Positions 19,201 to 27,735 of a DNA stretch of 64,000 nt are shown here, piece by piece. Within the stretch, counting starts at the first letter, position 1, and each line of letters opens with the position of its first letter. A program made the position numbers and the translations under genes. Below the pieces are notes generated by a model. The model was not told where the DNA came from. It saw only the letters and a program-made list of their open reading frames with translations, and searched no databases. The stretch comes from JBBRDU01 sp038230335 (lineage in GTDB: Bacteria; Verrucomicrobiota; Verrucomicrobiia; Chthoniobacterales; UBA10450), in NCBI GenBank assembly GCA_038230335.1, contig JBBRNL010000003.1, forward strand, positions 331,366 to 395,365. The letters run 5' to 3'.

Positions 19201-20131
19201 AATCAAATTTGCCCGGCTAACCGCCGCCAACATCGATCTGCAGTTGAAAGCAGACAGTATCCTGGTCGCTCGCAATGATGCACTGACCGCGCGGGCCAAT
19301 GCCGATATAAAGATTGTGGGCCCGCTCACGAGCGCGAGCGTAACGGGAAGTGTAGAGATGACGAACAGTCAGTTTTTGAAGAATCTCGATCTCATACCGA
19401 TCGGACTTCCGGGGCGGCCCGCTCCGCAGCCGCCGTCGGATCGTCCCGATTTTTCCTTCCCGCAGCCGCCCTTGCGCGATTGGAAATTCGACGTCGCCAT
19501 TAAAACGAAAGAGCCATTCCTGATCAGAGGCAACCTGGCCAACGGCGGCGCCGTCAGCGATCTGCACTTGATTGGGACCGGCCTGCATCCCGGTTTGCAG
19601 GGAATCGTGCGCTTGGAGCACGTCGAGGCGACTCTTCCCTTTAGCCGGCTGGAAATTGCCTACGGCTTCCTTTACTTCGACCCGAGTGACTCTTTAAATC
19701 CGAGGATCGATTTGCATGGCACGTCAGTCATTCGCGACTACACGATCCACGTGTATATTTACGGCACCTCTCTCGCACCGCAGGCTATCTTCACGAGCGA
19801 ACCGCCCTTACCCCAGGAAGAAGTGATTTCCCTGCTGGCCACCGGCACGACGCGCGAGGAATTGGCCGGCAATAACAATGTGCTTGCCGGACGGGCCGCC
19901 ATGCTACTGGTTCAACAGCTCTATCGAAAAGTGTTCAAAAAAGGTCAGGGCGCGCAAAACAGTTCTGTCTTTGATCGTCTCGATGTCGACATCGGCCAAA
20001 CCGACCCGCGCACCGGACAGCAGCAGGCTACGGCGCGCTTCAAATTGAATGATCAATTCGTTCTGGTCGGAGATCTCGATGTGGGCGGCGGTTTCCGCGG
20101 TATGGTCAAGTATCTGATCCGATTTCGCTAA
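16259..20131 (+). CDS. tamB: TamB-like translocation and assembly module protein
   Basis: A 1290-residue protein with an N-terminal membrane anchor (about residues 18-42), long beta-rich AsmA/TamB repeats and a C-terminal DUF490/TamB domain. The C-terminal domain is recognisable from PPLPQEEVISLLATGTTREEL, RAAMLLVQQLYRKVFKK and the closing DQFVLVGDLDVGGGFRGMVKYLIRFR, which ends in a barrel-type aromatic-rich strand. It bridges inner and outer membranes and works with an Omp85 barrel; that partner starts 1 bp after its stop. The start codon is GTG at 16259. Confidence 0.9.
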   Translation: MGEEGYEKWHGPGTWRRRAAIAFGACALLVLIFHRPILLTIGEHVARHYAAKASLKLELRLEGSVFTNITVRNLHATGTPDSPVESIDLEYARFNYSLIGLLRRGVDDFLRTADVTTARVVLDPAKAKLKKPPPPNEKITLPSIFPESVRLTDVSLLIKDKPYDTRIDHLDLHLDPSSARNFQIERLQLAAGQNFLKITGQSSYANRNLVLTNLDIGGDHVQLLGIDASRIERKTLGFKLESDLGGGRVSMTGSLSEVSPSLKAEAHVHVINVSAEALNKYIGPNAKWGGQIETLTFDGDGIFNVPKTWTAQLAAKMTALREHDIGTDSCTFQLSARDGAATLQAAELVQGENRFVVHGSGLLPKDMRDFGRSPAALEISATAVDLARATAGMRHPLTGVAEIKGLIDIKDATVHGQLIVKAGPVGFENGRVETLSATVSASKVMPPAGVDRPWYADLKTSATTDAGNVRFREYAIDSVHGVMSSTDDALKVEQWIVKRAANELVVRGDYRIPADIDDAARQPARVEVSLNAPQLADYWEKSSPDRVSGPLQMDGQMEWRNGLASGQLTLNGTDLKMRNLVFHQLSSQCSVADSVIYLNDFTAALNARDFVSANGQFDLRDPHRYAGKISATVADLSSLKPLLRAMGNQKEVSGSFAVDWEGAGEARTVQNSGKLKLALEKGRYGDLQSLQAKVDATYSPEGLDVPIIFFASNKMDFQANAQAKGEKFEISKIQLDQGQAKYASGYVSIPFIWKNLGTTSQIFPPNGPVVVNFQSENIDLKKLFEDLGVQSAASGVLNVKMDAHGTLDKLEARLDVQARNLRTEQVPNLEPASFDLAAETKGDQLNITGKLQQSKIQPMELTATLPFNAAKVLSEHGLRDDTPVTAKLRLPRSSVNFLRQFAPQIEQLDGDVGLDVDVRGTIAQPVLSGSADMTVNVARSSNVTLPALRGFKARLNFANDALTVEQFGGELSGGKFSLTGGIKFARLTAANIDLQLKADSILVARNDALTARANADIKIVGPLTSASVTGSVEMTNSQFLKNLDLIPIGLPGRPAPQPPSDRPDFSFPQPPLRDWKFDVAIKTKEPFLIRGNLANGGAVSDLHLIGTGLHPGLQGIVRLEHVEATLPFSRLEIAYGFLYFDPSDSLNPRIDLHGTSVIRDYTIHVYIYGTSLAPQAIFTSEPPLPQEEVISLLATGTTREELAGNNNVLAGRAAMLLVQQLYRKVFKKGQGAQNSSVFDRLDVDIGQTDPRTGQQQATARFKLNDQFVLVGDLDVGGGFRGMVKYLIRFR

Positions 20132-20132
20132 G

Positions 20133-22322
20133 ATGCGTCTTCTTCTTCTTCTTCCTGTCATTATTATCGGCGCGTCTTGTTGCGTAGGGCAGTCTGCCCT
20201 GGCGCAATCGGCGACTCGTCCCGAGCGGTCCGAGGAAAAGCAGAAGGAGCAGCACGCGGTCGCGAAGGAACAGGAGAAAAAGGCGCAGCGCGCCAGCGTC
20301 ATCGAGTTCCAGGGCGAGAAAATGTTTAGTGATAAGGAATTGCGTTCCCAACTCAAGGAGCAAATCGCCACTATTGACGATTTCGGTTTGACTCCGGCCC
20401 GCGCTGATGATGCCGCGTTTTTCCTCGAGCTCTTCTACCGGAAGCACGGCTACAAGAAGGCGAGTGTCCACTATGTGATCGAGTCGGGCGATCGCCTGCG
20501 TCTCGAAATTCAGGAAGGCCAATTATACACTCTTGGCACCGTCACGTTCGACGGCAACAACCACGAGCCGACCGACAAATTATTCGAGTATGTCATGGGC
20601 CCAACGCGCGAGCGCTACTCCAAGTTGCAGAAGAATCTTCCGTTCGTCGCCTCCGACGTCGAGGAAGGCGCGGACCTCGTGCATCGGTTCTATGTCGCTG
20701 AAGGTTATCTGGACGCTGCCGTCGGTAAACCGGACTACACTTTTCACGACGAAACGGGCGGAGTCGACGCGGTCATTTCAATCCAGGAGGGGCGAGCCTA
20801 TTCTTTCGGGAACGTTATCTTCACGGGCAATACCGTCTATGATCGCGAGACTCTGCGCGGCCAGATCAAGGATCTTCTCGATCAGCCCTACACGGACGCG
20901 CGTGTCGCTGACATTCCGCGGCGCTTGCAGTCCTACTTTAAAACGCGCGGATATTTCGCCATCAAAGTGGAGGCGACAGGCGAACCAACCGCGGCGCGCG
21001 ACGGCCATGTTCCAGTCCAGATTGCCGTCTCTGCCGGCTCGCTTTATCACTTTGGCGACGTGTCGGTGAGCGGATTGCGGCGCCTCCATCCGGGTTACGT
21101 GGAGAAGCGGTTTTCCAGTCTGAGCGGAAAAACGTACAGCCCTGAAGTTCTGGACGAGAAATTCCGCATGCTCATGCGGAGCGGTCTTTTTACCATCTTG
21201 CAGATCAATCCGGTCGCCGTGGGAGGCGAGACGTTGCGGCTCGATATTTCTGCGGAAGAGGCGAAGAGCCGTGAATTGGGCCTCTCCGCTGGATACGGAA
21301 CGTACGAAGGGCTGATCGGGGGGGTCCAATTTCGCGAATTGGATTTGTTTGGCTCGGGGCGTCCACTCACCACTTCTCTGCTCGTATCGCAGCGCAGTTA
21401 CAAAGGCGAAATATTGTTCGAAGATCCTTATCTCTTCGACACGGATATCGATCTCAAAACGCGTCTCGGCGCTCTTACCTTTGATTTCGACGGCTATTCG
21501 AAATTTGAAATCGGCGGACGCATCGAGCTGACCCGCAAGCTAACCAAGCAATACGAGATTGGCGCAAATTTCTCCGTGCGCCACGTGGAGATCACGAGCG
21601 CGGCCATCAAGCCATTTTATCTCGGCCAGACATCCTACTTCATTAATACTCTTGGCTTCTTCCAAACTCTCGACCTGCGCGACAGTCCACTCGTGGCACC
21701 GCGCGGTTTTGTGGCTGGTAACACGGTCGACCTTGCCACCAGCGCTTTCGGCAGTGACGTCGAACTGGTCCGGGCCACCTTGCGGCTCGGATACTACATC
21801 CCGTTCGGTCCTAAAGCGCTCACGCCCGGAGTCGTCGAAGCCCAGAGCGGTACGAAAACTCCATGGGAGCGTTTTGTTGAGCAATCATCGCTCGCCTTCG
21901 GAGCGCGCACCGGTGTGGTCCACTCCCTTAACCATAGTGGTCCCGATGAGTTGACCACCATCCCGATCGACGAACGATATTTCAACGGCGGAGGCACCAC
22001 GGTGCGCAGTTTCGCGGAGCGGGATCTCGGACCGCACGATCGTCACGGGAATCCTCTCGGCGGTGAGTTTTTTACCGTTTTCAACGCGGAGTATACCTTT
22101 CCGATTTTCGGCGAACTACAGGGTGCTGTCTTTGCCGACGCGGGGAATCTTTTGCCCACTTCGGAGCATCCCGGGGTCGACGACATGCGTTACGCGCTGG
22201 GAGCCGGATTGCGCTATAAGCTGCCGATCGGTCCGATCCGTCTCGATTACGGTCTGAATCCAGATCGACACCCCGGCGAGGATTTCGGTGCGTTCCATTT
22301 CAGCTTTGGTTTCGCGTTTTAG
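20133..22322 (+). CDS. tamA: Omp85 outer-membrane assembly protein (TamA/BamA type)
   Basis: A 729-residue protein: signal peptide (about residues 1-25), a charged Lys/Glu-rich stretch, several POTRA domains (for example GTVTFDGNNHEPTDKLFEYVMG; AYSFGNVIFTGNTVYDRETLRGQI; YHFGDVSVSGLRRLHPGYVEKRF), then a 16-strand barrel. The barrel includes RSFAERDLGPHDRHGNPLGGE (the conserved VRGF/Y-like loop-6 motif, here VRSF) and ends GEDFGAFHFSFGFAF with a terminal Phe as required for barrel insertion. Genomic pairing with tamB favours TamA; BamA cannot be excluded. Confidence 0.87.
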   Translation: MRLLLLLPVIIIGASCCVGQSALAQSATRPERSEEKQKEQHAVAKEQEKKAQRASVIEFQGEKMFSDKELRSQLKEQIATIDDFGLTPARADDAAFFLELFYRKHGYKKASVHYVIESGDRLRLEIQEGQLYTLGTVTFDGNNHEPTDKLFEYVMGPTRERYSKLQKNLPFVASDVEEGADLVHRFYVAEGYLDAAVGKPDYTFHDETGGVDAVISIQEGRAYSFGNVIFTGNTVYDRETLRGQIKDLLDQPYTDARVADIPRRLQSYFKTRGYFAIKVEATGEPTAARDGHVPVQIAVSAGSLYHFGDVSVSGLRRLHPGYVEKRFSSLSGKTYSPEVLDEKFRMLMRSGLFTILQINPVAVGGETLRLDISAEEAKSRELGLSAGYGTYEGLIGGVQFRELDLFGSGRPLTTSLLVSQRSYKGEILFEDPYLFDTDIDLKTRLGALTFDFDGYSKFEIGGRIELTRKLTKQYEIGANFSVRHVEITSAAIKPFYLGQTSYFINTLGFFQTLDLRDSPLVAPRGFVAGNTVDLATSAFGSDVELVRATLRLGYYIPFGPKALTPGVVEAQSGTKTPWERFVEQSSLAFGARTGVVHSLNHSGPDELTTIPIDERYFNGGGTTVRSFAERDLGPHDRHGNPLGGEFFTVFNAEYTFPIFGELQGAVFADAGNLLPTSEHPGVDDMRYALGAGLRYKLPIGPIRLDYGLNPDRHPGEDFGAFHFSFGFAF

Positions 22323-22448
22323 TCGCGTGGCCGCCCGTTGCCATCAGCCGACCGGGTTTCTCCACCACCGCAAAAACCATTTGGCTGGAGGGCAACCGGT
22401 CGTAAATTCTGCGCTCCGCTCCCACCCACCCGAAAGGATCCTGAAACT

Positions 22449-23972
22449 ATGATGACACTTCTGCGCAAGCACCGGAATTGGCTGATGACTGTGATTGCCA
22501 TCCTGGCTCTCCCGTTCTGCCTGTATTTCGTTAAGACAGATCCCAGCGCGGTGAAGAACGATAAATTTGCTCGCATATACGGGCGCGATGTCTCGGTCGT
22601 AGAAGGACAACGCGGCGCCCGCCTCTGCAATCTGGCGCGCGACCTCGGGATGCAGAATCTTGTTCGTTCTCTCGCCGCGGGCGCCAATTCAGAAAACGAG
22701 TTGTATTCCCAATTCACCTTGAACCTGATGGTTCTACGTCATGAAGCGGTCCATCTCGGGGTTCAACCAACCACCGCGGAGGTGACCGATTTCGTCCGAA
22801 CTCTGCGTCCCTTTCGCAGCGCCTCCGGTTTTGATCCGAAGAAGTTTGACGAATTTACGCAGACCGCGTTGCCGGCCATGGGTTTTACCGAGGCCCAGAT
22901 TGAAGAGCTGGCCACAGACGAGCTGAGCCTGCGTCGGATCAAGGAGCTGGTCGCGACGGGAATCAGTGTGCCCGACGCGCAAAGCAAGGCTGAGTATCAG
23001 CAGCTCTACGGCCGGCTCGGCGTCAGCGTCGTCCGGTTGCATGCGGCCGATTTCGGGAAGGATGTGAAAGTGACCGACGAAGACATTCAAAAGTATTACG
23101 AAGCGCACAAGGCAGAGTTGAAGACGGAGGAGAAACGGAAGGTTGAATTCGTTAGTCTGTCGCTCAGCGAAGAACAGAAGAAGCTAACGGGCAAAGAACG
23201 AATCGATGTTCTGCAAAAACTGGCCGACCGCGCCAACGATCTCACTCAGGCGCTCCTCGAAAAAGGCGCCGAGTTTCACCAGGTGGCGGCTAAATTTCAA
23301 TTGCCGGTTACTCCCACGGGCGAGTTCACCTCGGCGGCGCCCGATCCAAAATTGAAGGCGGATCCGCAACTGACCACGGCGGCCTTTCAACTGACCAGCC
23401 CGGAGCCCAACAGTGACGCGCTCCAGGCGCCCGATGGATTTTATGTTCTGCATCTGGATGGAGTGGTCGAAGCGCGCCCTCTTTCCATGGACGAAGCGAA
23501 GCCTAAAATTGTCGAGGCCGTCAAGAGCACGCGCGCCCGCGAAATGTTGGCTACCAAGGGAGCGCAGGTTGCGCACGACGTGCGTGAGTTACTCGTCTCG
23601 GGCGCGCCTCTCGCGTTTGCCCTTGAGAAGGCGAACGTGAAAGCAGAAAAGCTCGAACCTTTTTCTTTGTCGGAAGACATGGATCCCGAAGAAGCGCCGA
23701 AGGCACCGAAAAAGCGCGCCCCGGACTTCGTGGCCGTGCGGAACGCGGTCGCCACTTTGCAGGCCGGTGACGTCAGCGAATTCATGCCGTGGGAGGATGG
23801 AGGGGTGGTGGCCATTCTGGAAAAGCGCGAATTGCCCGACGAAACAAAGTTCGCGCAAAAGAGGGCTGCCTTTGATCAGAAGATTCTTTCGAATAAGCGC
23901 GAGATCGTGTTCTACGAATGGCTGCGCGAGCGCCAGATGGAAGCCGGAATTATTGCAGCGAAAAGCAGCTGA
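22449..23972 (+). CDS. PpiD/SurA-like periplasmic peptidyl-prolyl isomerase
   Basis: A 507-residue protein anchored by one N-terminal helix (about residues 13-29) and otherwise periplasmic. A SurA/PpiD N-terminal chaperone-like region (AVHLGVQPTTAEVTDFV...) is followed by a parvulin-like domain (VEFVSLSL ... APDGFYVLHLDGVVEARPLSMDEAKPKI) and another helical segment. PpiD and SurA help outer-membrane proteins fold, which suits its place behind tamB-tamA. A purine-rich AAAGGA precedes the ATG at 22449; a second ATG is 3 bp on. Confidence 0.78.
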   Translation: MMTLLRKHRNWLMTVIAILALPFCLYFVKTDPSAVKNDKFARIYGRDVSVVEGQRGARLCNLARDLGMQNLVRSLAAGANSENELYSQFTLNLMVLRHEAVHLGVQPTTAEVTDFVRTLRPFRSASGFDPKKFDEFTQTALPAMGFTEAQIEELATDELSLRRIKELVATGISVPDAQSKAEYQQLYGRLGVSVVRLHAADFGKDVKVTDEDIQKYYEAHKAELKTEEKRKVEFVSLSLSEEQKKLTGKERIDVLQKLADRANDLTQALLEKGAEFHQVAAKFQLPVTPTGEFTSAAPDPKLKADPQLTTAAFQLTSPEPNSDALQAPDGFYVLHLDGVVEARPLSMDEAKPKIVEAVKSTRAREMLATKGAQVAHDVRELLVSGAPLAFALEKANVKAEKLEPFSLSEDMDPEEAPKAPKKRAPDFVAVRNAVATLQAGDVSEFMPWEDGGVVAILEKRELPDETKFAQKRAAFDQKILSNKREIVFYEWLRERQMEAGIIAAKSS

Positions 23973-24010
23973 GAATTTTGTTCCCAGCGCGCGTCTGACC
24001 AACTCCATGG

Positions 24011-24080
24011 CGTTGTAGAGGCGGTTGTGCCAACCGCCTAACTGTTTAGACAGGTACCTCGCACAGGCACCTCTACAACG
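24011..24080. repeat. 70-bp inverted-repeat element
   Basis: The ends are perfect 10-bp inverted repeats (CGTTGTAGAG/CTCTACAACG) with imperfect pairing continuing inward. An inner hairpin GGCGGTT-GTGCC-AACCGCC lies next to the left end. It sits between the PpiD-like gene and a TPR gene and looks like a REP/MITE-type dispersed repeat. Confidence 0.75.
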
Positions 24081-24167
24081 CTTGGGGCGAAAAATGCCCG
24101 CCGGACCGTGGCTACAGAATGAGGCATCTCTCCGCTCACCCATCTTGCGGGACGCCGCATTCGTGAG

Positions 24168-24524
24168 ATGGCTTATAACTACGCCATGGACCAACTCGAT
24201 GATATTTTCGACGACGCCAACGGCGACCTCGCCATCGGAGAGCTGGAGATGGCTGTGGAAAAGTATCGTCGCTGCGTGGAGCTCGATCCATCCTTCTTCG
24301 ACGGCTGGCACGCTCTCGGCATGGCCTTAATGAAACTTGGACGCTTTCCGGACGCGATCGAGGCGGGAAAAAAAGCCACGGAACTTCGCCCCAACGATCA
24401 GATCGGATGGACCAGCCTCTCTTTGTTTTACAACCGCAACGGCGATATCAAAGAGGCGGAGGCCGCCGGCACGAAAGCCAAGATTCTGTCGTGGGGCGGG
24501 AAAATCGCCAAAGAGGGCGACTAA
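24168..24524 (+). CDS. small TPR protein
   Basis: A 118-residue soluble protein made of about three tetratricopeptide repeats: AIGELEMAVEKYRRCVELDPSFF, DGWHALGMALMKLGRFPDAIEAGKKATELRP, IGWTSLSLFYNRNGDIKEAEAAG. Such proteins are protein-interaction scaffolds; no partner can be inferred. There is no signal peptide. The next 216 bp to 24740 hold no gene, only a short hairpin near 24610. Confidence 0.8.
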   Translation: MAYNYAMDQLDDIFDDANGDLAIGELEMAVEKYRRCVELDPSFFDGWHALGMALMKLGRFPDAIEAGKKATELRPNDQIGWTSLSLFYNRNGDIKEAEAAGTKAKILSWGGKIAKEGD

Positions 24525-24740
24525 AGCGCCAAGGCTCCTGGCTTTCACCTGCGGCCAACCCCCGGAACATGGCAGTTCGGCCGCCGCCGGCGACAGGAGG
24601 AAGTGCTGTAGCCGCCTCCCTCTGTTGAGGCGTCTTTGACAATACGATATGGCGTCGCGCTTAAATCGGTCGTTCGACCCAACTGACACAAATTTCCTAA
24701 AACATGCATCTGCAATGTCGGCTCTATCGGATGTCCGGGC

Positions 24741-26123
24741 ATGCGTATTTCTCGTCGCGCGCTCTTGCCCACATTCCTTCAGGCCGGTGCCGTCCTTTTG
24801 TGCATAGCGGTATCCCCCGGGCGAGCCAGCGTGAGTGCGGACGTCCCACCCAGGGATTCTGAGCAAACAATCCGCGCTCTGATTCTCGCGGCTCAGCCGG
24901 GAGCAACAGCACTCGACCGCGAAGTGGCGCGGCTCCAAAATAAGATTCGCACCGGGCACGCGGTCGAACCGCAGATTATTCAGCTCGGTTGGGCTTTCGT
25001 CGCTAAGGCCCGCGTCACCGGCGATCCTGGATACTACAAGATTGCGCAACAGTGCGCTCAACTAGGCGGCGACGGAACTGACTCTCGGCTTCTTCGCGGA
25101 CACATCGATCACGCGCTACATCGTTTCGCGGAAGCGGAAGCAATCGCACGGCAACTCACCACCGAAAAGCAAGCGGGCTGGCAGACGTATGCACTTCTGG
25201 GTGATGCCCTGATGGAGCAGGGGAAGTTGACCGAGGCAGTCGACGCCTATCAACGAATGATCGACATCCGGCCCTGTCTCCAAACCTACGCCCGCGTCGC
25301 TCATGTGCGCTGGCTCAAAGGCGACTTGGCCGGCGCGAAGGAGCTGATGCGACTGGCGGTCGAAGCTGGGAACAGTCGCGATCCCGAGCCTGCCGCCTGG
25401 GCCTACACGCGATTGTCGCTCTATCAGCTCCAGTCGCACGAATTTAAAGAAACCGGTTGGTCGATCGATCGCGCCCTGGAATTTGTGAAAGATTATCCCG
25501 CTGCCCTGTATCTCCGCTCCAAGTTGGAAATTCAGCGAGGAGAACCGGGCAAGGCGATGGAATCACTGCGTACGGCGAGCGCGCAGATTCCGCTGCCTGA
25601 ATATCAGTGGGCCCTGGCCGACGCCGCCAGATTATCGGGCGATGACGATCTGGCTGCGAAAACAGAAGATGCGCTAAACCGTCGGGGCGCCAGTGAAGAT
25701 CCCCGCAGTTTCGCGCTCTTTTTGGCCACGCGTCAGGCCAATCCGGAAATGGCATGCAAGCTGGCGCAGGAGGAGTTGGCCAACCGTCGGGACGTCCTGA
25801 CCTACGATGCCCTCGCCTGGACCGAGTTGGCCGCCGGTCACATTCCGGAAGCGCGCGACAATATGAAGCGAGCGCTCGCGGAAGGCACCAGCGACGCCCG
25901 TCTATTTTACCACGCCGCCCTGATCGATGCGGCCGCAGGTCAAAGGAAATCAGCGATCGCCTGGATTCGCCGCGCCGCACCCATCCAGCAAATGCTTCTC
26001 CCTTCCGAGCATGCCGATTTAACGCAGCACGCCGCGGAGCTCGGCGTCTCCCTCGCCGCGGAAACAGTTTCGCAACCAACCAAACAAAAATTGGCCGACT
26101 CGGCCAATCTCAGAAAGCAGTAG
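24741..26123 (+). CDS. secreted TPR protein upstream of DUF4331
   Basis: A 460-residue protein with an N-terminal signal peptide (about residues 1-30) and degenerate tetratricopeptide repeats (AEAEAIARQLTTEKQAGWQTYALLGDALMEQGKLTEAVDAYQRMIDIRP; LAWTELAAGHIPEARDNMKRALAEG). It ends 5 bp before the DUF4331 gene, so the two are very likely cotranscribed and may work together outside the inner membrane. Function unknown. Confidence 0.75.
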   Translation: MRISRRALLPTFLQAGAVLLCIAVSPGRASVSADVPPRDSEQTIRALILAAQPGATALDREVARLQNKIRTGHAVEPQIIQLGWAFVAKARVTGDPGYYKIAQQCAQLGGDGTDSRLLRGHIDHALHRFAEAEAIARQLTTEKQAGWQTYALLGDALMEQGKLTEAVDAYQRMIDIRPCLQTYARVAHVRWLKGDLAGAKELMRLAVEAGNSRDPEPAAWAYTRLSLYQLQSHEFKETGWSIDRALEFVKDYPAALYLRSKLEIQRGEPGKAMESLRTASAQIPLPEYQWALADAARLSGDDDLAAKTEDALNRRGASEDPRSFALFLATRQANPEMACKLAQEELANRRDVLTYDALAWTELAAGHIPEARDNMKRALAEGTSDARLFYHAALIDAAAGQRKSAIAWIRRAAPIQQMLLPSEHADLTQHAAELGVSLAAETVSQPTKQKLADSANLRKQ

Positions 26124-26128
26124 CAGTT

Positions 26129-27667
26129 ATGAAAAACAAAAAACCATTCATCCAGGCGTTCGCCACGGCTTCTGTCGTGATGGCGCTGTTAGCGTTTGCC
26201 CGACCGGCCAATGCTTCCAGTCACATGGATGCTCCTCTCATCGTGCTCGATCCGTCGGCCAATACCACGGACGTTTACGCTTTTCGCAGCAGTGATGCGA
26301 ATGGCGGTCAATATCTCACCGTCGCACTGGCCGTTTATCCTTTCGAGGAGCCAGGCATCGGGCCGAACAAGTATAACTTCGACGACAATGTGCTTTACCA
26401 GATTCACGTTGCCACCGGCGCGAACGTCGCGGCTGCCCAACCCAGTGTCTCGTATGGCTTCCGCTTCACCACCTCGTACAAAAATACGAGCACCATCGCT
26501 CAATCGTACCTCGGTGAGATTGGCAGTGTGGACGATGCGCATCAAAATCTGACGCAACGTTATACCGTTACCAAAACGCTCCCGCCGGCCACGCCGAAGG
26601 CTACCCCTTCCGTCACGACCCTGTTCACTAATGTTCTGGTCCCGCCCAATAATCAGGGACTAGTCACACGTTTCTATAATCAGAACGATAACGGTGATCA
26701 GCTCGCTCGCGAAGGCGTTGCCCTGGAAAGCCAGCTTGATCGCTACACCCTCAACACGATCGCGACGAATCCAGCCGGTTACCGCGTCTTCGCCGGCCAG
26801 CGTGATGATGGTTTCTATGCAGACATCCAGAGCATCTTCGATCTGGATTTTTCATTCTCCGGGCCGAACAAACCGTTCGATAGCCAGGGTGGATTTAACG
26901 TCCACACCATCGTTCTGAATATTCCGCTCTCCGATATCGGCGGCGCCCAGCAGGTTGTCGGAGTTTATGCTACGACCAGTCGGGCCAAGGTCTCCGTCCT
27001 GCAAAATCCCGGACACGGCAAACCGCCCAAGCCCGCGAATAGCGGTAACTTTGTTCAGGTGGCGAGACAGGGCAATCCGCTCTTCAACGAAGCCCTCGTG
27101 GCCATCAAGGATAAGGATCTTTACAGCCAGTCAGCTCCGTCCACCGATGCGACCACCTTCAAGACCTACGCGCTCAATCCTGAGCTGGCGGCCATCCTGG
27201 GCTTGGACTCGAATCACACGACCAATCGAACCGACATCGCGGGAATCTTCATTCCCGACTTGATCAAAGTCGACCTCTCGACCGGTCCGGCTCGCCTGGC
27301 CGGTGGGTCGAACGCAGGCGCCGCGCCTAACGATCCCGGATACAACCGGCTCGGCATCTTCGGTGGTGGACCCAACTCAGCAGGCGGTCCCGCCCCCGAC
27401 GTTCTGACGAGCACGGTGCAGACCGGATTCCTCGGCAACGGCACTTTGCCGGGTGGCTGGCCAAATGGCCGGCGTTTCGGCGACGACGTCGTCGACATCG
27501 CAGTGCTCGCTCTGGAGAGCGACTTGCGTAATGCGGCTTCCCCCACACTGGCGCTGGCTCCGGCCGATCCTGGCGTGGATAAGGTCGACCACAATGACAT
27601 TGGGTACAACAAAGTATTCCCTTACGCGGCCACGCCTTTGAACGGTCGCGCCCACGCGCACCACTAG
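26129..27667 (+). CDS. secreted DUF4331 protein
   Basis: From the ATG at 26129 this gives 512 residues: signal peptide ending near ARPANA, then the diagnostic DUF4331 opening SSHMDAPLIVLDPSANTTDVYAF. Other family marks are YNFDDNVLYQIH, the DLFFSF-like central region FDLDFSFSGPNKP, and a C-terminal RFGDDVVDIAVLALES. DUF4331 proteins are large secreted proteins of unknown function. An open frame runs upstream in this phase, but it overlaps the TPR gene and is not coding. Confidence 0.92.
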   Translation: MKNKKPFIQAFATASVVMALLAFARPANASSHMDAPLIVLDPSANTTDVYAFRSSDANGGQYLTVALAVYPFEEPGIGPNKYNFDDNVLYQIHVATGANVAAAQPSVSYGFRFTTSYKNTSTIAQSYLGEIGSVDDAHQNLTQRYTVTKTLPPATPKATPSVTTLFTNVLVPPNNQGLVTRFYNQNDNGDQLAREGVALESQLDRYTLNTIATNPAGYRVFAGQRDDGFYADIQSIFDLDFSFSGPNKPFDSQGGFNVHTIVLNIPLSDIGGAQQVVGVYATTSRAKVSVLQNPGHGKPPKPANSGNFVQVARQGNPLFNEALVAIKDKDLYSQSAPSTDATTFKTYALNPELAAILGLDSNHTTNRTDIAGIFIPDLIKVDLSTGPARLAGGSNAGAAPNDPGYNRLGIFGGGPNSAGGPAPDVLTSTVQTGFLGNGTLPGGWPNGRRFGDDVVDIAVLALESDLRNAASPTLALAPADPGVDKVDHNDIGYNKVFPYAATPLNGRAHAHH

Positions 27668-27682
27668 CCTTCCCCTCAACTC

Positions 27683-27720
27683 TTGCACCGTCAGCGCCCT
27701 TGCGGTGACTGGCGGTGCAA
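27683..27720. other. hairpin between DUF4331 and HupE/UreJ genes
   Basis: An imperfect inverted repeat (TTGCACCG...CGGTGCAA, 8 bp perfect, extending to 12 with one mismatch) lies 15 bp after the DUF4331 stop. Without a T-run it may set relative expression of the two genes by mRNA processing or partial termination rather than full termination. Confidence 0.5.
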
Positions 27721-27735
27721 GCCGTTGGGATCGTT